Source: Pseudomonas sp. GM79
GTDB lineage: Bacteria > Pseudomonadota > Gammaproteobacteria > Pseudomonadales > Pseudomonadaceae
Direction of reading: 5' to 3'
Assembly (NCBI RefSeq): GCF_000282495.1
Contig: NZ_AKJE01000114.1
Coordinates: 27,333-91,332, forward strand
DNA length: 64,000 nt
In this document: in pieces, positions 34,001 to 42,535 of the stretch
Position numbering within the stretch: position 1 is the first letter of the stretch
Layout: the number at the start of each line of letters is the position of its first letter
The notes under the pieces: generated by a model
What the model saw: the letters and a program-made list of their open reading frames with translations, nothing else
What the model was told of the DNA's origin: nothing
Databases searched by the model: none
Position numbers and translations under genes: made by a program

Positions 34001-35380
34001 TCATTTCTTTCTGCGGTGAACGTGCCAACCCAATATTCCAAGCACCATCAGTCCAAATCCCCCGACAATCGCCCACATCACCTGGTCATAACTCATCAGC
34101 GGCTTCTCGATCCGCAGATATCCCGGTTGCAGCAGCAATTCGCGCATCGCCTTGTTCGCCTCGGCCAGTGTTACATCCTGCAGTGCCTTGGCCGGGTTGA
34201 CGAAATGGCCATCCTCGTAGTCGCCAAGAGCGCTCCAGTAATAGTCCGCCAGGGCGCTGTTGCCTTGCACGGCCCAGGCCTGGCGAGCGATGGCGGCTTG
34301 CTTGAGACGGGCGAAGGTGGCGGCATCGAGGCCGTTCTTGAGCAGATCGGCTTTAAGCTCATCCAGCACCTGTTCCGCTGCCAGCACATCGTCGCGATCA
34401 AGGTCGGCGTTCAGGCTCATGAAGCCCACCCCGCCAAATACCTCGCGCTCGGCCGAGGGACCGTAGGACAACCCATGGGCCAGGCGCAATTGGCGATAGA
34501 GCGCCCAGTCCAGATAGTCCTTGAGCAAGTCGAAGGTTTCGTCGTGCTGGTCTTCCAGCACCGGTTCTGGCACCAGCCAATGCAATTTGGCACCGCCACC
34601 GACGAAACCGTTACTCAAATTGCGCTCATGGTCCGCGCTGGCCTGAATGTCTGGCAGCGGCAGGTGAGTGCTAGGCTCAACCGCTTCGAGCGCGCCATAG
34701 GCCCGTTCCAGATAGGCCGGCAGCAAGCGGTCGAGGTCGCCGACCACGATCAGGGTCATGTTGTTGGGCGCGTACCAAGCCTTGCGCACCTTCTCCAATT
34801 GCTCGCGGGTCAGGTGATCGACTTGCGCGCGCTCGGGGCATTTGAGGCCCAGTTCCACCGCCAACTGATTACTCGCGGTGTGCCCCAGATCCTGGCGATC
34901 CAGCCAGCGTTGCAGGTGCGAGTAATGACCACCGTCTTCGCGCTCGACCACTTGCTTGGCGACGTTGATGGCATTGTCGTCGATACGGGTCTGGGTCAGC
35001 AGCGCCAACAGCAGGTCGAGGACCTTGCGCTGGTTTTTCGCCGGGGCTTCGATGACGAAAGTCGTGTCGGCATTGCTGGTGTAGGCATTCCATTCACCGC
35101 CCAAGGCCTGCATGCGTTCTTCCAGGCCGCCTTCGCCGGTGGCGTCGATGCCGCTGAACAGCAAGTGTTCGAGCAGATGCGGCAGCTCCTTGTCGGCGCA
35201 GCTGAAATCATCCAGGCCTACGCCAACCACCAACCGGATCGCCACATGCCCGCGCTCGGTGCCCGGTTTGAAGACCAATTGCAGGCCGTTGCGCAACGTG
35301 TAGCCCTCGACCTGGAAGCGATCCAGGGCAATTGAAGGCAGTGAACCAAGCAGCAGACAAGCAAACAGCAGACAACGCAT
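34001..35380 (-). CDS. M16-family zinc metallopeptidase with C-terminal membrane anchor
   Basis: Protein of 459 aa with an N-terminal signal (MRCLLFACLLLGSLPSIAL). The inverted zinc motif HLLEH is at residues 68-72, with candidate third ligand Glu in QVVEREDGG about 75 residues on. An inactive-type second M16 domain follows (about 220-420). The last 30 residues are one membrane segment and a basic tail (GWHVHRRKK), so it is tethered to the inner membrane facing the periplasm. The start is chosen for the signal peptide and a GGAAA site; the frame is open 14 codons further. Substrate unknown. Confidence 0.88.
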   Translation of the reverse strand: MRCLLFACLLLGSLPSIALDRFQVEGYTLRNGLQLVFKPGTERGHVAIRLVVGVGLDDFSCADKELPHLLEHLLFSGIDATGEGGLEERMQALGGEWNAYTSNADTTFVIEAPAKNQRKVLDLLLALLTQTRIDDNAINVAKQVVEREDGGHYSHLQRWLDRQDLGHTASNQLAVELGLKCPERAQVDHLTREQLEKVRKAWYAPNNMTLIVVGDLDRLLPAYLERAYGALEAVEPSTHLPLPDIQASADHERNLSNGFVGGGAKLHWLVPEPVLEDQHDETFDLLKDYLDWALYRQLRLAHGLSYGPSAEREVFGGVGFMSLNADLDRDDVLAAEQVLDELKADLLKNGLDAATFARLKQAAIARQAWAVQGNSALADYYWSALGDYEDGHFVNPAKALQDVTLAEANKAMRELLLQPGYLRIEKPLMSYDQVMWAIVGGFGLMVLGILGWHVHRRKK

Positions 35381-35436
35381 AACGAATTTCCGTACGACCA
35401 GCGTAAGTTCAACAGACTTCAAGCAACTGTGGACGT

Positions 35437-37095
35437 TCAGGGTGAATGAGTGATGTCAGTCAAATCGTCAACCGCCAGAGCGCCGGTGTCCGAAGTGCCC
35501 AACACTGCATAGGCGCTGCTGCAGAACAGCGAGTTCAAGCGTCTCATGTCAGCAATCAGTTCCAGATGCAGCGAACTGGTCTCGATACTTTGCACGATCT
35601 TACGGTTTAAACGGCTGACATGAGCGTGGGCCAGGCGGCGTTCCTGTGCGCGAAAGCGACGTTTCTCACGCAGTAACTGGCGAGCACTTTCCGGGTCGGC
35701 ACTGAGAAATACCGACAACCCCAGACGCAGGTTGGCAATCAGCTGACTGTGCAGCCCCGCCAACTCCTCCAGGCCCACCTCGGAAAAAGACCGGCGTTGC
35801 GAGGTTTTCTGCTGCTGAACCTTGCGCAGCATACGTTCGATCAGGTCGCTGGAGAGTTTCAGATTGATCGCCAGCTCGATGGTTTCCGCCCAGCGCCGAC
35901 TGTCCTGCTCGCTGAGGTCTTCGCGGGGCATTTGCGCCAGATAGAGTTTGATGGCGCTGTAGAGCGCTTCAACATCATCGGTCAGGCGACGAATTTCCTG
36001 GGTGACGGCGGTCTGCTTGCCGCGCAGCACGGCGAGCATGGCTTCGAGCATGCTGTCGACCAGATCGCCGATGCGCAGGGTTTCCCGGGCAGCATTGGCC
36101 AGCGCCAGACTCGGGGTGACCAATGCCGTCGGGTCAAGATGCCGTGGTTTGGCCGTGCCATTGATGTCCGGCCGCTCTGGCAGCAACCACGCACAGAGCT
36201 TGGCCATCGGCCCGACGCTGGGCAACAGGATCAGGCAACGCACGGTGTTGTAGAGCAGGTGGAAGCCGATGACCATTTCCTGAGGGCTGAAGTCGAGGCT
36301 GTCGATCCAGTGCACCAACGGGTCGAGCACCGGAATGATCAGCAGCAGGCCGATCAGTTTGTACAGCAGACTGCCGAGCGCCACCTGACGGCCGGCCGCG
36401 TTCTGCATGCTGGTGCTGAGGAAAGCCAGAATGCCGCTGCCGATGTTGGCGCCGATCACCAGGCCGATGGCCACTGGCAGACTGATCACGCTGGCACCGG
36501 CGAGGGTCGCGGTCAGCAAAACGGCGGCCAGGCTGGAGTAGGAAATCATCGCGAACAGCGCGCCGACCAAGGCATCGAGCAGGATGTCGCCGGTCAGGGA
36601 GGCGAAGATGACCTTCACCCCTTGCGCCTGAGTGATCGGCGCGGCGGCCTCGACGATCAGTTGCAGCGCCAGAATGATCAGCCCCAGACCAATGCCGACC
36701 CGGCCCATCTGCCCGACCCGGGTCTGCTTGCGCGACAGAAAGAAAATCACCCCGAGGAAAATCAGCAGCGGCGACAGCCACGACAAGTCGAGGGTCAGTA
36801 CCCGCGCCATCAGCGCGGTACCCACGTCGGCGCCGAGCATGGTCGCCAGGGCCGGCGTCAGCGCCATCAGGCCCTGACCGACAAACGAGGTCACGAGCAT
36901 GGCGGTGGCATTGCTGCTCTGGACCATGGCGGTCACCATGATCCCGGCGACAAACGCCAGCCAGCGCCTGGACATGTTATGGGCGATCACATGGCGCAAA
37001 TTGGAGCCATAAACCCGCAGGATGCCGGTTCGGACGATGTGCGTGCCCCAGATCAAAAGGGCCACGGCGGATAACAGATTGAGCAGGGTGAGCAT
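35437..37095 (-). CDS. Na/Pi cotransporter family protein with PhoU-like tail
   Basis: Membrane protein of 552 aa. The first 310 residues carry two inverted repeats of the sodium-phosphate symporter (NptA/YjbB) family, with QSSNATAMLVTSF and the matching SYSSLAAVLLTATLAG. A cytoplasmic helical region (about 330-540) resembles PhoU. Likely exports or imports phosphate in exchange with sodium; the direction cannot be told from sequence. It stands alone, upstream of the peptidase gene in the same direction. Confidence 0.88.
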   Translation of the reverse strand: MLTLLNLLSAVALLIWGTHIVRTGILRVYGSNLRHVIAHNMSRRWLAFVAGIMVTAMVQSSNATAMLVTSFVGQGLMALTPALATMLGADVGTALMARVLTLDLSWLSPLLIFLGVIFFLSRKQTRVGQMGRVGIGLGLIILALQLIVEAAAPITQAQGVKVIFASLTGDILLDALVGALFAMISYSSLAAVLLTATLAGASVISLPVAIGLVIGANIGSGILAFLSTSMQNAAGRQVALGSLLYKLIGLLLIIPVLDPLVHWIDSLDFSPQEMVIGFHLLYNTVRCLILLPSVGPMAKLCAWLLPERPDINGTAKPRHLDPTALVTPSLALANAARETLRIGDLVDSMLEAMLAVLRGKQTAVTQEIRRLTDDVEALYSAIKLYLAQMPREDLSEQDSRRWAETIELAINLKLSSDLIERMLRKVQQQKTSQRRSFSEVGLEELAGLHSQLIANLRLGLSVFLSADPESARQLLREKRRFRAQERRLAHAHVSRLNRKIVQSIETSSLHLELIADMRRLNSLFCSSAYAVLGTSDTGALAVDDLTDITHSP

Positions 37096-37262
37096 ACAGG
37101 CCCCCTGTGGTGGTAGCGCCCCAGTGGGGCAAGTCGACGGTGCCGCGCGTTTTTCTACGTTCTGTACATAAGCTGTAGTTGGCTAACGGTCTGGGCGCCA
37201 GCATCGCATAGCTAAAGAGGCGATTGAAACAAAACCGTCATAAAACAGTTTGCTTCAAAAAC

Positions 37263-37289
37263 GAACAAAGGGCCGTAGGCCCTTTGTTC
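37263..37289 (-). terminator. Terminator downstream of the TerC gene
   Basis: Perfect 12-bp stem GAACAAAGGGCC with a 3-base loop. On the minus strand it is followed by GTTTTTG, giving a T-run in the direction of the TerC gene. Confidence 0.75.
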
Positions 37290-37290
37290 T

Positions 37291-37423
37291 TGTGGCGAGG
37301 GAGCTTGCTCCCGCTCGGTTGCGAAGCAGCCGCAATATAGGCCTCCGCGATTTTATTGAGTAATCGCAGTGACTGGTTTCAGGGCCGCTTCGCGGCCCAG
37401 CGGGAGCAAGCTCCCTCGCCACA
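37291..37423. repeat. Second-family palindromic repeat
   Basis: 25-base inverted arms (core GGCGAGGGAGCTTGCTCCCG) about 83 bases apart, with a further inner GGCCGCTTCGCGGCC hairpin. Together with the terminator it fills most of the 347-bp gap between the Na/Pi gene and the TerC gene. Confidence 0.9.
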
Positions 37424-37442
37424 GAGACCCCATTGGGACCGG

Positions 37443-38210
37443 TTACTGCCCCGGAACATCCTTGCGCAGTTTTACCGGCTCCTGCTGCTTCCTCTTTTTC
37501 ATCATCGCGGTGCGCATCTTGATGTTGATCGCTTCCACCGCCAGCGAGAACGCCATGGCGAAGTAGACGTAGCCTTTTGGCAAGTGCACGTCGAGCGATT
37601 CGGCGATCAGCACGGTACCCACCAGCAACAGGAACGACAGCGCCAGCATCTTCAACGACGGGTGCTTGTCGATGAACTCGCTGATGGTGCCAGAAGCCCA
37701 CATCATCACTAGCACTGCAACGACAATTGCCGCGACCATGACCGGTACGTGGGACACCATGCCCACCGCGGTGATCACCGAGTCCAGCGAGAACACGATG
37801 TCGATGATCGCGATCTGGATGATGGTGTACAGGAAGTTGCCGCCCTTGCCCGAAGGCTCGTCGCCGACTTCATCTTCACCTTCCAGTGCGTGGTACATCT
37901 CTTGCGAGCTCTTCCACAGCAGGAACAGACCACCGAAGAACAGGATCAGGTCACGCCCGGAAATACCCTGGCCGAACACTTCGAACAGGTCGGCGGTGAG
38001 ACGCATGACCCAGGTGATCGACAGCAGCAACAGGATCCGCGTGATCATGGCCAGCGCCAGGCCGAAAATCCGGGTGCGCGCCTGCATGTGCTTGGGCATG
38101 CGGCTGACCAGGATCGAGATCATGATGATGTTGTCGATGCCCAGGACGATCTCCAGGGCAGTCAGGGTGAAGAAGGCAACCCAGATTTCAGGGTTGGTCA
38201 GCCATTCCAT
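37443..38210 (-). CDS. TerC-family integral membrane protein
   Basis: Protein of 255 aa with seven or eight membrane segments and the two TerC repeats. These carry the acidic intramembrane motifs LEIVLGIDNII and IDIVFSLDSVITAVGM. TerC relatives export metal ions such as Mn2+ or assist membrane-protein metalation; the original link is tellurite resistance. The start is the ATG before MEWLTNPEIW, preceded by AAAGGAAT; the frame extends 11 codons upstream without support. It lies 86 bp after the CitMHS gene. Confidence 0.9.
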   Translation of the reverse strand: MEWLTNPEIWVAFFTLTALEIVLGIDNIIMISILVSRMPKHMQARTRIFGLALAMITRILLLLSITWVMRLTADLFEVFGQGISGRDLILFFGGLFLLWKSSQEMYHALEGEDEVGDEPSGKGGNFLYTIIQIAIIDIVFSLDSVITAVGMVSHVPVMVAAIVVAVLVMMWASGTISEFIDKHPSLKMLALSFLLLVGTVLIAESLDVHLPKGYVYFAMAFSLAVEAINIKMRTAMMKKRKQQEPVKLRKDVPGQ

Positions 38211-38244
38211 GTGTATTCCTTTGAGCGAGTGTTTAAACCACAAA

Positions 38245-38277
38245 GGGCCCAGGCTTCAAACAACAAAGCCTGGACCC
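38245..38277 (-). terminator. Hairpin between the CitMHS and TerC genes
   Basis: CCAGGCTT/AAGCCTGG stem extended by GGG/CCC across one mismatch, loop of nine. On the minus strand the T-run is weak (TTTGTGG), so it may only partly end the upstream transcript. Confidence 0.5.
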
Positions 38278-38296
38278 GTCATGGTGAGTCTTGGGC

Positions 38297-39604
38297 TTAT
38301 AGAGTGCTGAACAGCGGGAAAATCCCCATCAGCAATGCAGCGACCAGTATGCACAGGCAAACCAGCACTGCCCACTTCAAGGTGAACCGCTGATGATCAC
38401 CGAATTCGATACCGGCCAGGGCCACCAACAGGTAAGTCGATGGTACCAGCGGGCTCAGCAAGTGGACGGGCTGACCGACGATCGAGGCACGTGCCATTTC
38501 CACCGCGGTTATACCGTAATGACTGGCGGCTTCGGCAAGTACCGGTAACACGCCGTAATAAAATGCATCGTTCGACATAAAGAACGTGAACGGCATGCTG
38601 ACCAGCGCGGTAATCACAGCCAGGTACGGGCCGAGGAAATCGGGGATAACCGCCAGCAGGCTTTTCGACATGGCATCGACCATGCCGGTGCCCGACAGGA
38701 TACCGGTGAAGATACCCGCGGCAAAGATCAACCCGACCACCGCCAGTACGCTACCGGCGTGGGCCGCAACGCGGTCCTTCTGCTGTTGCAGGCACGGGTA
38801 GTTGACGATCATCGCAATACTGAACGCCACCATGAACAGCACTGGCAGCGGCAACAGGCCGGCGACCAGCGTGCACATCAGGCCCAGGGTCAAGGCGCCG
38901 TTGAACCAGATCAGCTTTGGACGACGGGCATCCGGGAACTGCGAAACGCTGATTTCGCTGTGATCGACTTCATCACCGACCAGGTGCAGTTCACCCAGAC
39001 GCGCACGCTCGCGTTTACCGTAGAAGTAGGCAATCGCCAGGATAGCCACCACGCCGGCCAGCATTGCTGGAATCATTGGCACAAAGATGTCGGACGGATC
39101 GACATGCAGCGCACTGGCCGCACGAGCCGTCGGGCCGCCCCAAGGGGTCATGTTCATCACGCCGCCGGCGAGGATGATCAGACCGGCCATGATCCGCGGG
39201 CTCATGCCGATGCGGCTGTAGAGCGGCAGCATGGCGGCTACGCAGATCATGTAAGTGGTCGCGCCGTCACCGTCCATGGACACGATCAGCGCCAGTACGG
39301 CGGTACCGACCGAAACTTTCAGCGGGTCGCCCTTGACCAGTTTGAGGATTTTGCGCACGGCCGGGTCGAACAGACCGGAGTCGATCATCAGGGCGAAGTA
39401 GAGAATGGCGAACATCAGCATCACGCCGGTCGGCGCGAGCTTGGTGATGCCTTCAAGCATCATCGGACCGATCTTCGGCGAGAAACCGCCGAACAGGGCG
39501 AAGATAATCGGGATGATGATCAGAGCGATCAGCGCGGACAGGCGCTTGGTCATGATCAGGAACATGAACGTGATGACCATGGCGAAGCCAAGGAAAGTCA
39601 GCAT
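38297..39604 (-). CDS. CitMHS-family citrate:metal transporter
   Basis: Membrane transporter of 435 aa with about twelve segments. The conserved stretches SMDGDGATTYMICVAAMLPLY, MNMTPWGGPTARAA and MPFTFFMSNDAFYYGVLPVL are characteristic of CitMHS proteins. These import citrate complexed with Mg2+ (CitM) or Ca2+ (CitH) in symport with protons. The metal preference cannot be read here. GGAGT lies before the ATG. No two-component or LysR regulator is adjacent. Confidence 0.9.
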   Translation of the reverse strand: MLTFLGFAMVITFMFLIMTKRLSALIALIIIPIIFALFGGFSPKIGPMMLEGITKLAPTGVMLMFAILYFALMIDSGLFDPAVRKILKLVKGDPLKVSVGTAVLALIVSMDGDGATTYMICVAAMLPLYSRIGMSPRIMAGLIILAGGVMNMTPWGGPTARAASALHVDPSDIFVPMIPAMLAGVVAILAIAYFYGKRERARLGELHLVGDEVDHSEISVSQFPDARRPKLIWFNGALTLGLMCTLVAGLLPLPVLFMVAFSIAMIVNYPCLQQQKDRVAAHAGSVLAVVGLIFAAGIFTGILSGTGMVDAMSKSLLAVIPDFLGPYLAVITALVSMPFTFFMSNDAFYYGVLPVLAEAASHYGITAVEMARASIVGQPVHLLSPLVPSTYLLVALAGIEFGDHQRFTLKWAVLVCLCILVAALLMGIFPLFSTL

Positions 39605-39924
39605 AGGAATACTCCAGGCGTAGCGCGGCTAGGGAATGGCGAACCGGATGGGGTCAGCGCAGAACGGGAAGCACGAGACGTACGGGCGGAGTGACAGCGA
39701 AGAGGCGGGTAGTAGCGGACATCAGAATCACCATTGTTGTTGTTTAATGGACCGGGCGGGCGATAAAACACTCGCATTGGCCAACCGGTCTGTTGCCGGC
39801 AGTGAGGGCGATCCTAATCGGGGAAGCTTTCAGCCAGCTTTCGCGAGTGAAAGCATTGACCGAATGTACGACCGGTCGTCGGCCGGGTTGAGACTCCGTA
39901 AACACGGGGTCAGGAGCAAAAGAC
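39605..39924. other. Divergent promoter region, no gene seen
   Basis: 320 bp between the CitMHS gene and the GFA gene. It must contain the CitMHS promoter. A short AT-rich stretch (about 39725-39750) is the most likely promoter area. No convincing open frame, hairpin terminator or repeat was found. Confidence 0.5.
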
Positions 39925-40326
39925 ATGGGCGAATTTCACACCGGCGGCTGCCACTGCGGACAAATGCGCTATCAATTCAGCGGGCCATTGCACGATATCG
40001 CGCACTGCCATTGCTCAATTTGCCGGCGAGTCAGCGGTGGAATCGTGACCACCTGGATCACCGTGCCCGCCTCAGCATTTGAATGGATGGCGGGTACGCC
40101 GTCCCGGTATGAGTCTTCGTCCACCTGCGTGCGGTATTTCTGCCGCAATTGTGGGGCACAACTGGCGCTGGTGACGAAGCTCAGCCCCGAGAGCATCGAC
40201 GTGACCATCGCCACCCTTGACCATCCCGAGCAAGCACCGGCCGAACGGCATATCTGGACCAACAGTCGTTTGCCCTGGCTGCATCTGGACGAGCACTTGC
40301 CCGGTGAGGCCCAAGAACAACTCTGA
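39925..40326 (+). CDS. GFA-family zinc protein (glutathione-dependent formaldehyde-activating-like)
   Basis: Small cytoplasmic protein of 133 aa with the CENP-V/GFA fold. All zinc cysteines are present: GGCHCG, HCHCSICRR and FCRNCGAQL. Family members include Gfa, once proposed to join formaldehyde and glutathione, but most are of unknown activity. A GTCAGGAGC ribosome site precedes the ATG. Its stop directly abuts the stop of the convergent dioxygenase-like gene. Confidence 0.88.
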   Translation: MGEFHTGGCHCGQMRYQFSGPLHDIAHCHCSICRRVSGGIVTTWITVPASAFEWMAGTPSRYESSSTCVRYFCRNCGAQLALVTKLSPESIDVTIATLDHPEQAPAERHIWTNSRLPWLHLDEHLPGEAQEQL

Positions 40327-40653
40327 TTAGAAAATAGACAGGTTCAGCGGCCGGATCGCGCCCATCCAGATCGCATGTTCGGTGTGGTCGAGCAGATCGT
40401 CGCCCGTGTCCGGGTGCAGGAACACCACCAAACCCTTGCGGTTGAGCGCCAGCCACGGCAACACCTCGCCAATGTATTGCGGCTCGAAAGCCAATTGGCA
40501 GCTCCAGTCCGGGTGCGGGCCGACCGGGCGCTCGTGCACGCGCCCCATCTTCAGTGGAAACAATTGCGCGGCCTGCTCACACAAGGCCCGTGCCTGTGGC
40601 AGGGTATTGGCATCGAAGTAGACATGGGCGTGGTAACCCTTGATCTGTTGCAT
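40327..40653 (-). CDS. DOPA 4,5-dioxygenase family protein
   Basis: Small protein of 108 aa, starting MQQIKGYHAHVYFD. The conserved His residues are in GYHAHVYFD, GRVHERPVGPHPDW and VFLHPDTGDD, and GPHPDWSCQLAF is the family signature. Homologues cleave DOPA extradiol-fashion in fungi; in bacteria the substrate is generally not known. Convergent with the GFA gene and divergent from the NAD(P)-binding protein. Confidence 0.88.
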   Translation of the reverse strand: MQQIKGYHAHVYFDANTLPQARALCEQAAQLFPLKMGRVHERPVGPHPDWSCQLAFEPQYIGEVLPWLALNRKGLVVFLHPDTGDDLLDHTEHAIWMGAIRPLNLSIF

Positions 40654-40738
40654 CTCAAACCCCCTAAAACTACTTGTCGAACCCACCCCACCTCCCGCAG
40701 GTCACACGCTATATAGGCAGCAAGTACGGAGCACATCC

Positions 40739-41401
40739 ATGAAAAATGCCGAAACCCCAGTGGTGAAGGTGGTGCTTTATGGTGCCATGAGTAGCCTGGG
40801 CAGTGCGCTGATGGCTGAAATGCTGCGACGCCAGCATGAAGTGATCGCGATTCTCGATGACCTGAACGCGCTCGCGCCGCGCCCGGGTTTGCGTACCAAG
40901 ACCGGCGATCTGTTCGATGCCAAGCGGGTCAAGCAGAGCGTGGCCGGCTGTTCGGCGGTGATCTGCCTGCTCGATGCGCCAGGGTTGCCGATGAACAGTG
41001 AACACATCGAAAAATCCATCGTGCCCGGCCCGGTCGAGGAGGTGCTGGCGGTGGATGCACTGATCGACGGCATGCAGGCCGCAGGCATTGCCCGGCTGTT
41101 TGTGGTGGGCGATTTCGAGGTGCTGGACGACCCGGAAATAGAAGACCCGTTGCAACGCCACGCCGCCGAAGAAATCCGCGAGTCTCTGCAAAGCAGCTCG
41201 TTGCACTGGACCTTGGTGAATGCACCTCGGCGCGTGCCCGGGCTGACCATCGAGCATTTCAGTCACGTCAGCAGTAGCCTGGAACCTGGCCTGGCCACAG
41301 CGCTGGAACGGCTGAACAGGGTAGCCGTAGGGATTGCCGATGAGCTGCACCTGAACCTGCATGTGGGTGAGCACGTGAGTTTTATTGCGACGTCGGAATA
41401 G
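40739..41401 (+). CDS. NAD(P)-binding (Rossmann-fold) protein
   Basis: Protein of 220 aa resembling the NAD(P)H-binding/NmrA branch of atypical short-chain dehydrogenases. The dinucleotide loop is VVLYGAMSSLGSALMAEML, a variant of the usual GATGxxG. There is no clear YxxxK catalytic pair, so it may be a redox sensor or a reductase of unknown substrate. CGGAG precedes the ATG chosen here; the frame is open 33 codons further up, overlapping the divergent gene. Confidence 0.75.
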   Translation: MKNAETPVVKVVLYGAMSSLGSALMAEMLRRQHEVIAILDDLNALAPRPGLRTKTGDLFDAKRVKQSVAGCSAVICLLDAPGLPMNSEHIEKSIVPGPVEEVLAVDALIDGMQAAGIARLFVVGDFEVLDDPEIEDPLQRHAAEEIRESLQSSSLHWTLVNAPRRVPGLTIEHFSHVSSSLEPGLATALERLNRVAVGIADELHLNLHVGEHVSFIATSE

Positions 41402-41402
41402 T

Positions 41403-41466
41403 AAAAGATCGCAGCCTTCGGCAGCGCCCACAGGCGCGTAGGAGCTGCCGAAGGCTGCGATCTTTT
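41403..41466. terminator. Third-family inverted repeat acting as bidirectional terminator
   Basis: Perfect 23-base arms (AAAAGATCGCAGCCTTCGGC and complement) around an 18-base loop, with A-runs and T-runs on both sides. It sits between the convergent NAD(P)-binding and LysR genes. Related half-copies occur at 47689-47715 and 57704-57760. Confidence 0.85.
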
Positions 41467-41470
41467 CGCT

Positions 41471-42421
41471 TTACACCGCAATCGAAGGCAAAGGGAGACC
41501 ATTGAGCGATTGCGCACTGCTGGCCTGTTCCGCCATCAACCAATCCACAAACAGCTGAATCAACGCCCCACGCCGTTTGCGCTGGGGCAGGACCACGTAA
41601 TACCCCAGCCTGGAAATCACCGTGTCGGCAATCGGGCGACACAACAGACCTTGCGCCAACAAGTTATCCACAAGGTGCCGCCAACCGATCGCAACGCCCT
41701 GACCGCCAATCGCCGCCTGAATCAGCAAGGTGTAATTGTCGAAGCGCAGTTGCCCCGGAGCCGGGGCCGAGGTGATCCCCAGCTCGCGAAACACGCCGCT
41801 CCAGTCGAACCAGTTACTGCTGTGTTCTCCTCGCAGGTGCAGCAGCGGAAACTCCAGCAATGACTGGGCCGGCAAGGGCAGGGCACGGTCCTTCAATAGC
41901 AGCGGGCTGCACACCGGAAACACCTCTTCGCTGAACAGCCAGTGGCTCTCACCCTGCTTGAACCGGCCATCGCCAAACAGCACCGCCACATCAATATCGG
42001 TACGCAGCATGTTGTGGCTGCGTTCGCTGGTGACCAGGCTGACGTCTACTTGAGGGTTGGCAGTATGGAAGCGGTGCAGACGCGGCATCAGCCAGTACGC
42101 GGCGAAGGCGAAGTCAGTGGCCACCTGCAACACTTCGTGTTGCTGCTGTGCGCTGATCGCGCTCAATCCTGCTTCGATATTCTGCAAACCGAGCTGAACT
42201 TGCTCGAACAGAATGGTCCCGGCTTCAGTCAGCTCAATACCGCGATAGATACGGTCGAACAACCGGGTAGCGAGCTGTTCTTCCAATCGCTTGATCTGCT
42301 GACTGATGGCCGGTTGCGTGGTGCCGAGCTCCACCGCGGCGGCGGTGAAACTGCGCTGTCGGGCCGCGGCTTCAAAGGCACGCAGCAGGTCCAGGGACAA
42401 ATCACCGAGGGCGTCATACAT
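41471..42421 (-). CDS. LysR-type regulator of the choline-sulfate genes
   Basis: Transcriptional regulator of 316 aa with an N-terminal winged helix (RSFTAAAVELGTTQPAISQQIKRLEEQLATRLF, seen across about residues 23-56) and a two-lobe ligand domain. It is divergent from betC across 114 bp, the classic position for a LysR activator. A choline-O-sulfate or choline response is inferred only from this position. Its N terminus resembles the GcvA/BetI-linked group. Confidence 0.9.
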   Translation of the reverse strand: MYDALGDLSLDLLRAFEAAARQRSFTAAAVELGTTQPAISQQIKRLEEQLATRLFDRIYRGIELTEAGTILFEQVQLGLQNIEAGLSAISAQQQHEVLQVATDFAFAAYWLMPRLHRFHTANPQVDVSLVTSERSHNMLRTDIDVAVLFGDGRFKQGESHWLFSEEVFPVCSPLLLKDRALPLPAQSLLEFPLLHLRGEHSSNWFDWSGVFRELGITSAPAPGQLRFDNYTLLIQAAIGGQGVAIGWRHLVDNLLAQGLLCRPIADTVISRLGYYVVLPQRKRRGALIQLFVDWLMAEQASSAQSLNGLPLPSIAV

Positions 42422-42535
42422 AAGCTGTGCTTATCCTAGTCATTGCCTGGCATGGGCTTTACCACAAAGATTATGGACTCCATGCTCGATCACAGCACTC
42501 TCGCATAAATATCCACTATGGAATGCCGCGATCAC

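Noticed and set aside
33806..35335. 509-codon open frame on the plus strand
   Set aside because: Runs antisense through the M16 peptidase gene, which has a clear signal peptide and zinc motif.
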